A stretch of DNA of 63,243 nt. It comes from Clostridia bacterium (GTDB taxonomy: Bacteria; Bacillota; Clostridia; Lachnospirales; Lachnospiraceae). Under the pieces are notes generated by a model that was given only the letters and a program-made list of their open reading frames with translations, had not been told where the DNA came from and ran no database searches. Positions 8,646 through 16,696 of the stretch are shown in pieces (the stretch's first letter is position 1; each line of letters starts with the position of its first letter). The stretch is from contig SAAH01000010.1 of NCBI GenBank assembly GCA_009929525.1, forward strand, positions 1 through 63,243. Direction: 5' to 3'. Both the position numbers and the translations under genes were made by a program.

Positions 8646-10217
8646 ATGGAAAAGAAAAATAAACTCTGGAGTCAGATTGATTGGATTTCTACACTTGTGC
8701 CGCTGATAGGTGTTGTGGTATTGGCAACTATTTTTATGGTGCTGCCAGGACAGTCTGCGATCGTGCTTGGAGCTATCAGGGGATTTTTAGGAGATGATTT
8801 TGGTATTTATTATGCATTGCTTGGGTGTGGTATTCTGGCATGTTCGCTGTATATAGCATTTTCCAGATTTGGGAAAATCAAATTGGGGAATATCCCAAAG
8901 CCGCAGTATTCCTCTTTCAAATGGGGAGTGATGATATTTACATCAACGATGGCGGCAGATATCTTGTTCTATTCGCTTTGTGAGTGGGCATTGTATGCGA
9001 ATGAATCCTATATAAGTGATCTGGGCGGTATCCAGAGATGGGCATCGACGTATCCACTTTTTCATTGGGGGCCTATCGCATGGAGCTTTTATATTATACT
9101 GGCGGTTGCCTTTGGGTTTATGCTCCACGTGCGTGGCAGGGATAAACAGAAGTTTTCCGAGGCCTGTCGTCCGATACTTGGCAAAAAAGTAGATGGATTC
9201 TGGGGGAAAGTGATCGATCTGATAGCAATCTTCGCATTACTGGCGGGCACAGCGACGACGTTTTCACTGGCAACTCCACTTTTGTCTGCAGCAGTCAGCA
9301 AGGTGTTTGGCCTGAGTAACGGTATAGGTCTTACGATCATGATCCTGCTTCTGATCGCGATTGTTTATACGATGACAGTGTGGTTCGGCATGAAGGGAAT
9401 CTCAAGACTGGCTACGGGCTGTTCTTATTTCTTCTTTGCACTTTTGGCTTATGTTTTATTTGCGGGCGGGGAAACTACTTACATATTAGAAAGTGGATTT
9501 TCAGCACTGGGAAATATGCTTCAGAACTTTGTAGGAATGGCAACATGGATGGATCCTCTTCGTGAGAATTCGTTCCCACAGAACTGGACGATTTATTATT
9601 GGGCATACTGGATGGTATGGTGCGTGGCAACCCCATTTTTCATCGGAGCGATAAGCAAAGGCCGTACGATCAAGCAGACGGTGCTTGGCGGATATGGCTG
9701 GGGGCTGGCAGGAACATTTACGTCCTTTATCATCCTGGGCAATTATGGTCTGGCACAGCAGCTGAAACATGGGGTAGATATCTCAGGTTACATTGCAGAA
9801 GGCGGAGACTATTCACAGGCGATCCTGAAGATATTTGATACACTGCCATTATCAAGTCTGGGACTGATCCTCCTGGTTGTGACGATGATAGCATTTTACT
9901 CCACTACATTTGACGCACTGACGATGGTTATATCTTCTTATTCTTATAAGAAACTTCCGGTAGATCAGGAACCGGACAAGAGAGTTCGTACATTCTGGGC
10001 AGTTATGTTTATCCTGTTCCCGATCGCACTGATATTTGCAGAGAACTCGATGTACTCGCTCCAGTCGGTGGCGATCATCGCGGCCTTCCCGATAGGATTT
10101 ATTATCTTGTTGATCGTTGCGAGCTTCTTTAAGGATGCGAATAAGTATCTGAGACATGATGAAGATATAAAGAGTGTTAAAGATATAGAAGATGCAAAAA
10201 ATGATATGGATGTATAG
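8646..10217 (+). CDS. BCCT-family betaine/carnitine/choline transporter
   Basis: A 523-residue secondary transporter with about 12 hydrophobic segments. The family signature is visible as YYWAYWMVWCVATPFF followed by GAISKGRT (about residues 318-346), matching the BCCT Trp-rich helix and GRT box. The family imports trimethylammonium compounds (glycine betaine, carnitine, choline) with H+ or Na+, or exchanges them with products. AAGGAG lies 12 bases before the ATG. It stands alone between two terminators with its own strong promoter. The substrate cannot be read from sequence. No CutC/CutD or Cai genes lie nearby, so osmoprotectant uptake is as likely as catabolism. Confidence 0.9.
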   Translation: MEKKNKLWSQIDWISTLVPLIGVVVLATIFMVLPGQSAIVLGAIRGFLGDDFGIYYALLGCGILACSLYIAFSRFGKIKLGNIPKPQYSSFKWGVMIFTSTMAADILFYSLCEWALYANESYISDLGGIQRWASTYPLFHWGPIAWSFYIILAVAFGFMLHVRGRDKQKFSEACRPILGKKVDGFWGKVIDLIAIFALLAGTATTFSLATPLLSAAVSKVFGLSNGIGLTIMILLLIAIVYTMTVWFGMKGISRLATGCSYFFFALLAYVLFAGGETTYILESGFSALGNMLQNFVGMATWMDPLRENSFPQNWTIYYWAYWMVWCVATPFFIGAISKGRTIKQTVLGGYGWGLAGTFTSFIILGNYGLAQQLKHGVDISGYIAEGGDYSQAILKIFDTLPLSSLGLILLVVTMIAFYSTTFDALTMVISSYSYKKLPVDQEPDKRVRTFWAVMFILFPIALIFAENSMYSLQSVAIIAAFPIGFIILLIVASFFKDANKYLRHDEDIKSVKDIEDAKNDMDV

Positions 10218-10342
10218 CAGCATAGGAAAATGAAATACTTGATTTCGAGTAAATAAGTACACGATAGAAGAATTGTATCATACGTCAAGGATGCAGCGGA
10301 TAAAAATTACGTGTCTTTGCCCCGGGAAAATAATTATAATGA

Positions 10343-10385
10343 CAGGCGGTTGCGAAATAAGATACTTTCGCAATTGCCTGTTTTT
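10343..10385 (+). terminator. Intrinsic terminator after the BCCT gene
   Basis: CAGGC..TTGCGAAA (10343-10357) pairs with TTTCGCAA..GCCTG (10366-10380) and is followed by TTTTT. It lies 126 bases after the BCCT stop. Confidence 0.85.
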
Positions 10386-10403
10386 GGATGCGCATGGTAT
10401 AAT
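10374..10403 (+). promoter_or_regulatory. Possible promoter of the GH27-GH4 operon
   Basis: TTGCCT (10374-10379), an 18-base spacer and TATAAT (10398-10403). The -35 overlaps the upstream terminator stem. The -10 lies in the inverted repeat GGTATAATA (10396-10404) / TATTATACC (10413-10421), an operator candidate. Confidence 0.45.
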
Positions 10404-10421
10404 AACGTCAGGTATTATACC
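10396..10421. promoter_or_regulatory. Operator-like inverted repeat over the -10 box
   Basis: GGTATAATA and TATTATACC are perfect 9-bp arms separated by 8 bases. They cover the candidate -10 of the glycosidase operon, so binding here would block transcription. A second repeat, CATATGCA (10454-10461) / TGCATATG (10467-10474), lies downstream. Confidence 0.45.
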
Positions 10422-10587
10422 GGCCGAATGGCCATGGGTCGTCCACGAGACAGCATATGCACCAGATGCATATGGCACAATAGTGATAACGCAAATCAGG
10501 TGTTCGAAATATATCAGGAGAAGAAAAACTGAGGCGTAAATGGGTGTGAAAATTCACAAAAACAAGTGAGAAAAGAGAGGGCTAACG

Positions 10588-11889
10588 ATGGGCAAAAACA
10601 AGTTTGCAGTGACCCCGCCTATGGGGTGGAACAGTTGGGACTGCTATGGGGCGGCAGTTACAGAAAAAGAGTTGATCCAAAATGCGGATTACATGGAAAA
10701 GAATCTGAAAAAATACGGATGGGAATATATCATCTGCGATATCCAGTGGTACGAACCTACAGCAGATTCCAGCCACTATCATAATTTTGCGGAACTGTGT
10801 ATGGATGAATATGGAAGAGTTGTACCGGCACCGAATCGATTTCCGTCTGCGGAAAATGGACAGGGCTTTTCTAAGATTGCTGAATATGTTCACGCAAAGG
10901 GACTCAAATTCGGTATTCATATCATGCGGGGGATCCCGCGTCAGGCGGTGACAGAAAATACAAAAGTCAAAGGAACAGAATATAGAGCGAGAGATATTGC
11001 TCATCCATTTTCAATCTGTTCATGGAATTCGGATATGTATGGGGTAGATGTCACGAAACCGGGTGCGCAGGAATATTATGATTCGTTGATCGAACTTTAT
11101 GCGTCCTGGGGCGTGGATTTTATCAAAGTGGATGATATCTGTGTCAAATACGCACAGCCTGGCAATGAAAATACGCTGGAGTACGGCGCAGGTGAGATCG
11201 AGCTGCTGAGAAATGCCATAGATAAAAGCGGGCGGGCGATCGTGCTCAGTCTTTCGCCGGGACCGGCGATGGTGGACAAGGCAGAGCATTTGAGAAAAAA
11301 TGCGAATATGTGGCGTATCACCAATGATTTTTGGGACAGATGGGAAGATATCATGGAGATGTTTGGACGGTGTGATAATTGGAGCCCTTATGTGTCAGAG
11401 GGGTGCTTCCCGGATTGCGATATGCTGCCGATCGGACATATTTCCATACGTGGCTGTGAGCATGGAGTAAGCGAAAGAATCTCCAGATTTACCTTTGAAG
11501 AGATCCAGACGATGATGAGTCTGTGGTGCATCTTCCGCTCACCGCTGATGCTGGGATGCGAACTGACAGACCTCGATGAAAAGACCAGAAGCCTTATAAC
11601 AAACGAAGAGGTTCTTGCCCTCCTGAAAAACAGCAGAAATGCCCATCAGGTTTTGAGAGAATACAACGTGATCATATGGCAGGCTGATGGACTTGATGGG
11701 GAAAAATACATAGCAGTATTCAATGTAGTGAACTGGACTGATACCTTCCGGATAGATTTTAGAAAAATGGATATGGACGGAACTTATATGGTCCGCGATC
11801 TATGGGCAAAAACGGATATGGGTGTGAAAGAAAGATATATGGATGTAACACTGAAATCTCACGAGGGCAGAGTGTATCGCTTAAAATAG
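10588..11889 (+). CDS. GH27 alpha-galactosidase (cytoplasmic)
   Basis: A 433-residue family 27 glycosidase. The N-terminus has the clan D signature TPPMGWNSWDCYG. The nucleophile Asp is in FIKVDD (about residue 182) and the acid/base Asp in WRITNDFWDRW (about 247). A C-terminal beta-sandwich-like part follows. There is no signal peptide, so it acts on imported alpha-galactosides or on related alpha-linked galactose/N-acetylgalactosamine substrates. Start ATG 10588 follows AGAGAGGG. The GH4 gene 111 bases downstream is probably co-transcribed. GH27 also contains alpha-N-acetylgalactosaminidases, so exact specificity is open. Confidence 0.85.
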   Translation: MGKNKFAVTPPMGWNSWDCYGAAVTEKELIQNADYMEKNLKKYGWEYIICDIQWYEPTADSSHYHNFAELCMDEYGRVVPAPNRFPSAENGQGFSKIAEYVHAKGLKFGIHIMRGIPRQAVTENTKVKGTEYRARDIAHPFSICSWNSDMYGVDVTKPGAQEYYDSLIELYASWGVDFIKVDDICVKYAQPGNENTLEYGAGEIELLRNAIDKSGRAIVLSLSPGPAMVDKAEHLRKNANMWRITNDFWDRWEDIMEMFGRCDNWSPYVSEGCFPDCDMLPIGHISIRGCEHGVSERISRFTFEEIQTMMSLWCIFRSPLMLGCELTDLDEKTRSLITNEEVLALLKNSRNAHQVLREYNVIIWQADGLDGEKYIAVFNVVNWTDTFRIDFRKMDMDGTYMVRDLWAKTDMGVKERYMDVTLKSHEGRVYRLK

Positions 11890-11923
11890 GACAATGCAGC
11901 AAATATAATATCATGTGAAGAGC

Positions 11924-11944
11924 AGGTACGCTGGGGTGTACTTG
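11924..11944 (+). promoter_or_regulatory. Small leader hairpin before the GH4 gene
   Basis: CAGGTACGC pairs with GTGTACTTG (nine pairs, two G-U) around a TGGG loop, 57 bases before the GH4 start. A closely related hairpin occurs at 27996-28017, before another small gene. No T-run follows, so it is not a terminator. Confidence 0.35.
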
Positions 11945-12000
11945 AAAAAACATACATGCAGAAGGTAAATACATAGGGAACAAATATGGGAGGGTACAAT

Positions 12001-13464
12001 ATGAGCTTTAAAGTAGCATTTATAGGAGCAGGAAGCCTTGTATTTGCAAGGACGTTATTTACAGACATTATGTCTGTGCCGGAATTTCAGGATATTCAGG
12101 TGAGCTTTACAGATATCAATGCAGATAATCTGGAAAAGACCAGACAGTTATGTCAGAGGGATCTGGATGCAAATGATATTCAGGTCAAGATCGAAGCAAC
12201 GACGGACAGACGAGAGGCATTTCGCGATGCCAGATACATCGTTAATTGTGTGCGTATCGGCGGACTGGAAGGATTTGAAACAGATATTGAAATCCCGCTG
12301 AAATATGGCGTGGATCAGTGTGTTGGAGATACTCTTTGTACGGGCGGCATCATGTATGGACAGCGTGTGGTCGCTGCGTTACTTGACTTTTGTAAGGACA
12401 TCCGCGAAGTGGCAGAACCGGGTGCGATCATGCTGAATTATTCCAATCCTAATGCGATGGCTACCTGGGCATGCAACAAATACGGCGGCGTAAAAACGAT
12501 CGGCTTATGTCATGGAGAGATACACGGCGAGATGCAGATTGCGGAGGTGTTAGGGATTCCGAGAGAAGAACTGGACATCACATGCGCAGGGATCAATCAC
12601 CAGACCTGGTATATCTCAGTGAAGCATAATGGTGAGGAAATGCTGTCTCAGATACTTCCTGGATTCGAAGCACATGAGAAGTTCAGAGAAGAAGAGAAAG
12701 TCCGGATCGATATGACAAAGCGGTTTGGCTATTATTCCACAGAATCTAATGGACATCTTTCGGAATATGTTGCCTGGTATAGAAAGAGACCGGACGAGAT
12801 CAAAGACTGGATCAACCTTGACAGTTGGATCAATGGTGAGACTGGCGGATATCTTCGCGTGACCCGTGAGGAGAGAAATTGGTTTGAAACGGACTATCCA
12901 AAGATCCTGGCAGATGCACCGAAGCGGCTGGATGGTTCCGAAAGAGGAAAAGAACATTGTTCTTATATCATGGAATCTTTGGAGACTGGAAGAAAATACA
13001 GAGGACATTTTAATGTTATGAATGAGGGCTGTATTACGAACCTTCCGGCAGAATCTGTTGTTGAAGTGCCGTGTTATGTAGATGGAAATGGAATCAGTGT
13101 ACCGAAGGTTGGAGATCTTCCTCTGGGCTGCGCTGCTGTATGCTCCCAGTCTATCTGGGTCCAGAAACTGGCAGTGGAAGCAGCAGTTCATGGTGATGTA
13201 AATCTTCTGAAACAGGCAGCACTTATGGATCCGCTGACGGGAGCAGTATGCAATCCGCCGGAAGTATGGCAGATGATCGACGAGATGCTGGTAGCTCAGG
13301 AGCAGTGGCTGCCGCAGTATGCAGAAGGAATTAAGGCTGCGAAGGAAAATCTGGCGAAGGATAGGATACCGACCAGGGATGATTATCATGGTGCGGTGAG
13401 AGTTCGGGAGAAGAGTGTTGAGGAAGTTGCGGCGGAGCATGAGGCCAGGAAAATAACGGTGTAG
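12001..13464 (+). CDS. GH4 glycosidase (alpha-galactosidase/alpha-glucuronidase type)
   Basis: A 487-residue family 4 hydrolase. These enzymes use NAD+ and a divalent metal in a redox-assisted elimination mechanism. The N-terminal Rossmann motif is VAFIGAGSLVF. The metal-binding Cys motif is CHGE (about residue 170), and GINHQTW (about 198) supplies the second metal ligand. ATG 12001 is chosen since GGGAGGG lies 7 bases upstream; an in-frame ATG at 11986 lacks one. Co-occurrence with GH27 suggests an alpha-galactosidase. However, CHSV is usual for alpha-glucosidases/galactosidases, while CHGx has been linked to alpha-glucuronidases. Substrate is therefore uncertain between alpha-galactosides and alpha-glucuronides. 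Confidence 0.85.
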   Translation: MSFKVAFIGAGSLVFARTLFTDIMSVPEFQDIQVSFTDINADNLEKTRQLCQRDLDANDIQVKIEATTDRREAFRDARYIVNCVRIGGLEGFETDIEIPLKYGVDQCVGDTLCTGGIMYGQRVVAALLDFCKDIREVAEPGAIMLNYSNPNAMATWACNKYGGVKTIGLCHGEIHGEMQIAEVLGIPREELDITCAGINHQTWYISVKHNGEEMLSQILPGFEAHEKFREEEKVRIDMTKRFGYYSTESNGHLSEYVAWYRKRPDEIKDWINLDSWINGETGGYLRVTREERNWFETDYPKILADAPKRLDGSERGKEHCSYIMESLETGRKYRGHFNVMNEGCITNLPAESVVEVPCYVDGNGISVPKVGDLPLGCAAVCSQSIWVQKLAVEAAVHGDVNLLKQAALMDPLTGAVCNPPEVWQMIDEMLVAQEQWLPQYAEGIKAAKENLAKDRIPTRDDYHGAVRVREKSVEEVAAEHEARKITV

Positions 13465-13470
13465 GGGGAC

Positions 13471-13748
13471 GCCCTCCATCGGCAGTTGTGCTATGCAGGT
13501 GTGACGGGATGGCTGGGTAGGTCTTTCGCTGTAAAAATCTAAACGTGAAAAAGACAACTTATATGGGGATCAGCCACATTCGGCGTGTATGCCTGATGCA
13601 TACACACCTCAGGTGGCTTTGATGTGTGCTTTGGTGAGCACACATCACCCCATAGAAGTTGTCTTTTTCGCGTTAAGATTTTTGTCAGCTCAATCCCGAT
13701 ACCCAGCCATCCCGTCACACCTGCATAGCACAACTGCCGATGGAGGGC
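13471..13748. repeat. 278-bp multi-stem palindromic repeat, copy 1
   Basis: The outer arms 13471-13519 and 13700-13748 are a perfect 49-bp inverted repeat. A second stem pairs 13529-13568 with 13648-13688 (about 40 bp, few mismatches). The centre folds into two elements: AGCCAC (13572-13577) with GTGGCT (13613-13618), enclosing GTGTATGC/GCATACAC (13585-13605); and TGATGTGTGCT (13620-13630) with AGCACACATCA (13637-13647). A related element in reverse orientation lies at 43596-43869, and stem differences between the two are compensatory. No transposase or convincing protein is inside. It sits just after the GH4 stop. Confidence 0.85.
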
Positions 13749-13798
13749 TGTGGGTTGGAGGGACTTTTTTGCGTGGTTTTGTCTTTGAGAAAGATTGA

Positions 13799-13828
13799 TT
13801 GACATCTGACAACAGGCGGGGGTACAAT
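13799..13828 (+). promoter_or_regulatory. Promoter of the ribokinase gene
   Basis: TTGACA (13799-13804), an 18-base spacer and TACAAT (13823-13828), 60 bases before the ribokinase start and just outside the palindromic repeat. Confidence 0.65.
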
Positions 13829-13888
13829 GCACGCATAAGGCAAGATAACTACGACAAGATGAGAAAGACAGAATGGAGGGATGGTTGA

Positions 13889-14803
13889 TTGAAGAAGCGA
13901 ATTTTAATTGTTGGAAGCTTGAATATGGATATGGTGATTGCGATGAAACGCATGCCTTTGAAAGGTGAGACTGTTATGGGAGAGAGCATTGCTTATATTC
14001 CAGGAGGAAAGGGCGCTAATCAGGCATATGCAGTCGGAAGATTGGGTGGAAGTGCAGCTATGCTAGGGTGTGTTGGAAGTGACAGTCTGGGAAATGAACT
14101 TGTAGAAAGTCTGACGATGAGTGGTACAGATACATCGTATGTTTCGAGAATTGATAAGAAACCAACGGGTATGGCAATTATATATGTAAATGAAGAAGGT
14201 AATAATAGTATAGTTGTAGTACCGGGGGCGAATCATGCATGTGATATAGAGTATCTGAAGGAGAATGATAAATTATTTGCAGAAAGTGATTACATCATGT
14301 TTCAAATGGAGATACCATACGAAGCTATATTTTATGGGATTAGACGTGCAAAAGAACTTGGAAAAACGGTGATTCTTAATCCGGCACCGGCACCGGACGA
14401 TCTTCCGGAAGATATCTGGACCAAGATAGATTATTTGACACCGAATGAGACGGAGGCATTACTGCTGAGCGGCGAAAAAGATACATCAGTGGAAGGTATC
14501 AAAAGAGCAGCTGGAATGCTTTTGAAAAAAGGGGTGAAGAATCTCTTGATAACGATTGGAGAAAAAGGCGTACTATTTGTAAATGAAAAAGAAGAAACGA
14601 TCTATCCGGCGAGGAAAGTAGAGGCGGTAGATACAACGGCGGCGGGTGATTGTTTTAACGGGGCATTTGTTACAGGACTGGCAGAAGGCATGCCAGTGGA
14701 TAGGGCGATACCATTTGCTAATCTGGCATCATCTGTGGCGGTGACAAGGAAGGGAGCACAAAGCTCGATTCCGGAGAGAAAAGAAATTGATGAACTAATG
14801 TGA
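13889..14803 (+). CDS. rbsK: Ribokinase (PfkB family)
   Basis: A 304-residue sugar kinase of the PfkB family, predicted to phosphorylate ribose at O5. PfkB signature 1 is GGKGANQAYAVGRLGG (about residues 41-56); signature 2, DTTAAGDCFNGAF (about 248-260), holds the catalytic Asp and anion hole. The N-terminus ILIVGSLNMDMV is typical of ribokinases. The start is TTG 13889, since GGAGGG lies 8 bases upstream and no in-frame ATG fits. No ribose transporter is adjacent. The remnant just downstream may once have been its partner. A related nucleoside or sugar could be the substrate, but ribose is most likely. Confidence 0.88.
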   Translation: MKKRILIVGSLNMDMVIAMKRMPLKGETVMGESIAYIPGGKGANQAYAVGRLGGSAAMLGCVGSDSLGNELVESLTMSGTDTSYVSRIDKKPTGMAIIYVNEEGNNSIVVVPGANHACDIEYLKENDKLFAESDYIMFQMEIPYEAIFYGIRRAKELGKTVILNPAPAPDDLPEDIWTKIDYLTPNETEALLLSGEKDTSVEGIKRAAGMLLKKGVKNLLITIGEKGVLFVNEKEETIYPARKVEAVDTTAAGDCFNGAFVTGLAEGMPVDRAIPFANLASSVAVTRKGAQSSIPERKEIDELM

Positions 14804-14815
14804 ATCGAAAGATAA

Positions 14816-15060
14816 CAAACATGTGAGAAATGGAGATTATCAAATGAAAACAGAATATATAGAGGGTATGAGTACGGAAAAGAGTATGTGATTACGGTGA
14901 AAACTTCTGGTGCTCAGATAGAAGCAGATATTGATGGTAAGTGCGATCTTGTATTTACAGATGGGGAAAGGCCGTATATATGCGGATCGATTGGTGTGTC
15001 GGTTGGGAATGGGAGTCATTGCGAGTATGGAAAGATAGAGGTGAAAAGGGAAATTCTGAA
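14816..15060 (+). pseudogene. C-terminal fragment of an unidentified enzyme
   Basis: An open frame without a start runs from 14816. Its product (GYEYGKEYVITVKTSGAQIE... and a PYICGSIGVSVGNGSH segment) looks like the last beta-sandwich portion of a larger protein. This kind of tail is seen on some ADP-ribosylglycohydrolase or glycoside hydrolase-like proteins, but that is from memory and weak. The N-terminal part is absent, and 12 bases after the ribokinase stop the frame begins mid-domain. I read it as an eroded gene of the ribokinase operon. Confidence 0.35.
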
Positions 15061-15086
15061 TGTCAGATGTTTTCTAAAGAAGAGAG

Positions 15087-15122
15087 ACTGCGGAACTTGT
15101 ACAAAGTGTTCGCAGTTTTTTT
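15087..15122 (+). terminator. Intrinsic terminator after the ribokinase region
   Basis: ACTGCGGAAC (15087-15096) pairs with GTGTTCGCAGT (15106-15116) and runs into TTTTTTT. Confidence 0.8.
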
Positions 15123-15396
15123 GTTGATATTATGATCTGGGTGAAAATATTTACGCCTGAATATGCTCTTTTTCTTATTCTTAAAAAATAAAGACAAAAA
15201 TTTGGTAATTTTTTTTGCTTTACAGCATGGGAATATGAAAATCAAGGTGAACAGGCACCTGGCTGGTATCCGCATGTGAGTTATTAAAAGATATGGTGGA
15301 ATTATAGATAGATATGGTATCTGCCAAACACCGGTAGAAAAAGAACCTACAAAATGGTATACTATGTATATGTGACAGGAAAGGATGTGGAGCCGG

Positions 15397-16436
15397 GTGA
15401 AGGAATTTCAGGTAGAAGGAAATTGCAGTCCATCGAGAAATTACATGGTAGATACCAGCAGAAAAATCGATACGATCATAACTACACTTATCGAGAAAAA
15501 TAAATATTTTACAATAAACAGAGCCAGGCAGTATGGAAAAACCACAACACTGGACCTGATTTATCAGCACTTAAAAGATAAATATCTGGTGATACAGACA
15601 AGTTTCGAAGCGGCAGATGACAGCTTTGCATCAAATTATGATTTTGCTTTGGGACTGACAAGAAGTATAGATAAAGAATTGCAGCGTGGACTAAGGAAGG
15701 ATTTCTTGAGGCCGTTAAGATTATGCTGAAAGAAAAAAATACGTTATTTGATGATATGGTTAAAAAGTTATCAGATAATGACGAACTGAAAAAAGTAATA
15801 AAAAACATTCTTTTTCGAGGCGCACGATATTCTTATGAAGCGGATAATTCAGTCCTTTATATCGGGATATTATTCGGATTTCTAAAAGAGACCGATAATA
15901 TGGTGGGTATAGCCAACCGGATATTTGAGACAAAGTTGTATAATCTGCTGATTTCAGAGGAAGAAGTCAACAGCTCAATTTATGATGCTGGTGTTATGGA
16001 TAAAAATCAGTTCATCGTAGATGGAATGCTTCAGATGGAACGGGTAATGGAAAAATTCCAGGAACATTTTACGGAAATTTATGCAGATAGTGATGCAAAG
16101 TTTATAGAGGAGAATGGAAGAAGAATTTTTCTAATGTATCTAAAACCAATCATCAATGGTGTTGGCAATTATTATATTGAGGCCAGAACACGAAATATGA
16201 AAAGGACAGATGTGATCGTTGATTACAGAGGTGTCCAAAGCATTATAGAAATGAAAATATGGCATGGAGAAGAGTACAACAAAAGAGGTGAAACACAACT
16301 AACGGAATATCTGGATTATTACCATACGGATAAAGGATATATGTTGAGCTTCAATTTTAATAAAAAGAAAAACCCAGAAGTCCAAACAATCCAGATCGGA
16401 AGCAAAAAGATAATAGAAGTAGTAGTTAACGGCTAG
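15397..16436 (+). pseudogene. Decayed AAA-ATPase/PD-(D/E)XK (DUF1703) protein
   Basis: The two halves belong to the common Lachnospiraceae family with an N-terminal AAA-ATPase-like domain and a C-terminal PD-(D/E)XK nuclease-like domain. The first half (15397-15729, GTG start) has VEGNCSPSRNYMVDTSRKID and the Walker A-like RARQYGKTTT. After about 15700 the frame changes, and the sequence GFLEAVKIMLKEKNTLFDD starts the C-terminal half, ending at 16436 with TDVIVDYRG...IIEMKI. About 200 residues, including Walker B, are missing at the junction. This combines a deletion and a frameshift. The 15723-16436 reading frame may still make a nuclease-like domain alone, but more likely it is dead. Confidence 0.75.
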
Positions 16437-16696
16437 CTCGACAAAGCGTTGCGAGCGTTTGTGCGGACCAGGGGAATTTGCTGGAAACGTCCGGGCAACC
16501 CATTTTTATAAAAACTAAGTAAAGTACAAAAAACCACTTGTTAAAATCTTATCAATATGATATTATGAACTCATGAATCCAGCTAATATTTATTTTGAGC
16601 AAAAGTAAAGAGAGAATGGAAATATTAGTCGTGATTTATATTTTTTTGTCCGAATTGTTAAAAAAAAGACAATGTTTAAGGAAGGAAGGAGCACTT
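16437..16696. other. Intergenic region upstream of L-lactate dehydrogenase
   Basis: 260 bases without a gene. A promoter TTGTTA (16538-16543), 17 bases, TATTAT (16561-16566) precedes the dehydrogenase. In-frame codons upstream of 16697 lack a ribosome site. Confidence 0.55.
16538..16566 (+). promoter_or_regulatory. Promoter of the lactate/Hdr/fumarate block
   Basis: TTGTTA, a 17-base spacer and TATTAT, about 130 bases before the dehydrogenase start. This leaves a leader of about 125 bases. Confidence 0.55.

Larger units (their letters stand above)
10218..10587. other. Regulatory intergenic region between BCCT and the alpha-galactosidase operon
   Basis: Contains the BCCT terminator (10343-10385), a -10-like TATAAT (10398-10403) inside the inverted repeat 10396-10421, and a second inverted repeat (10454-10474). 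No small gene is supported. Confidence 0.6.

Noticed and set aside
8646-10217. BCCT gene as part of the kinase or glycosidase operon
   Set aside because: Terminators lie on both sides (8480-8506 and 10343-10385), and a consensus promoter precedes it.
13589-13798. 70-codon frame inside palindromic repeat copy 1, similar to one in copy 2
   Set aside because: The frames exist because the repeat is conserved at DNA level; differences pair within stems and do not preserve codons, and no ribosome site is present.
16595-16696. 34-residue N-terminal extension of lactate dehydrogenase
   Set aside because: AAGGAAGGAG directly precedes ATG 16697, and the family starts with the Rossmann strand there.
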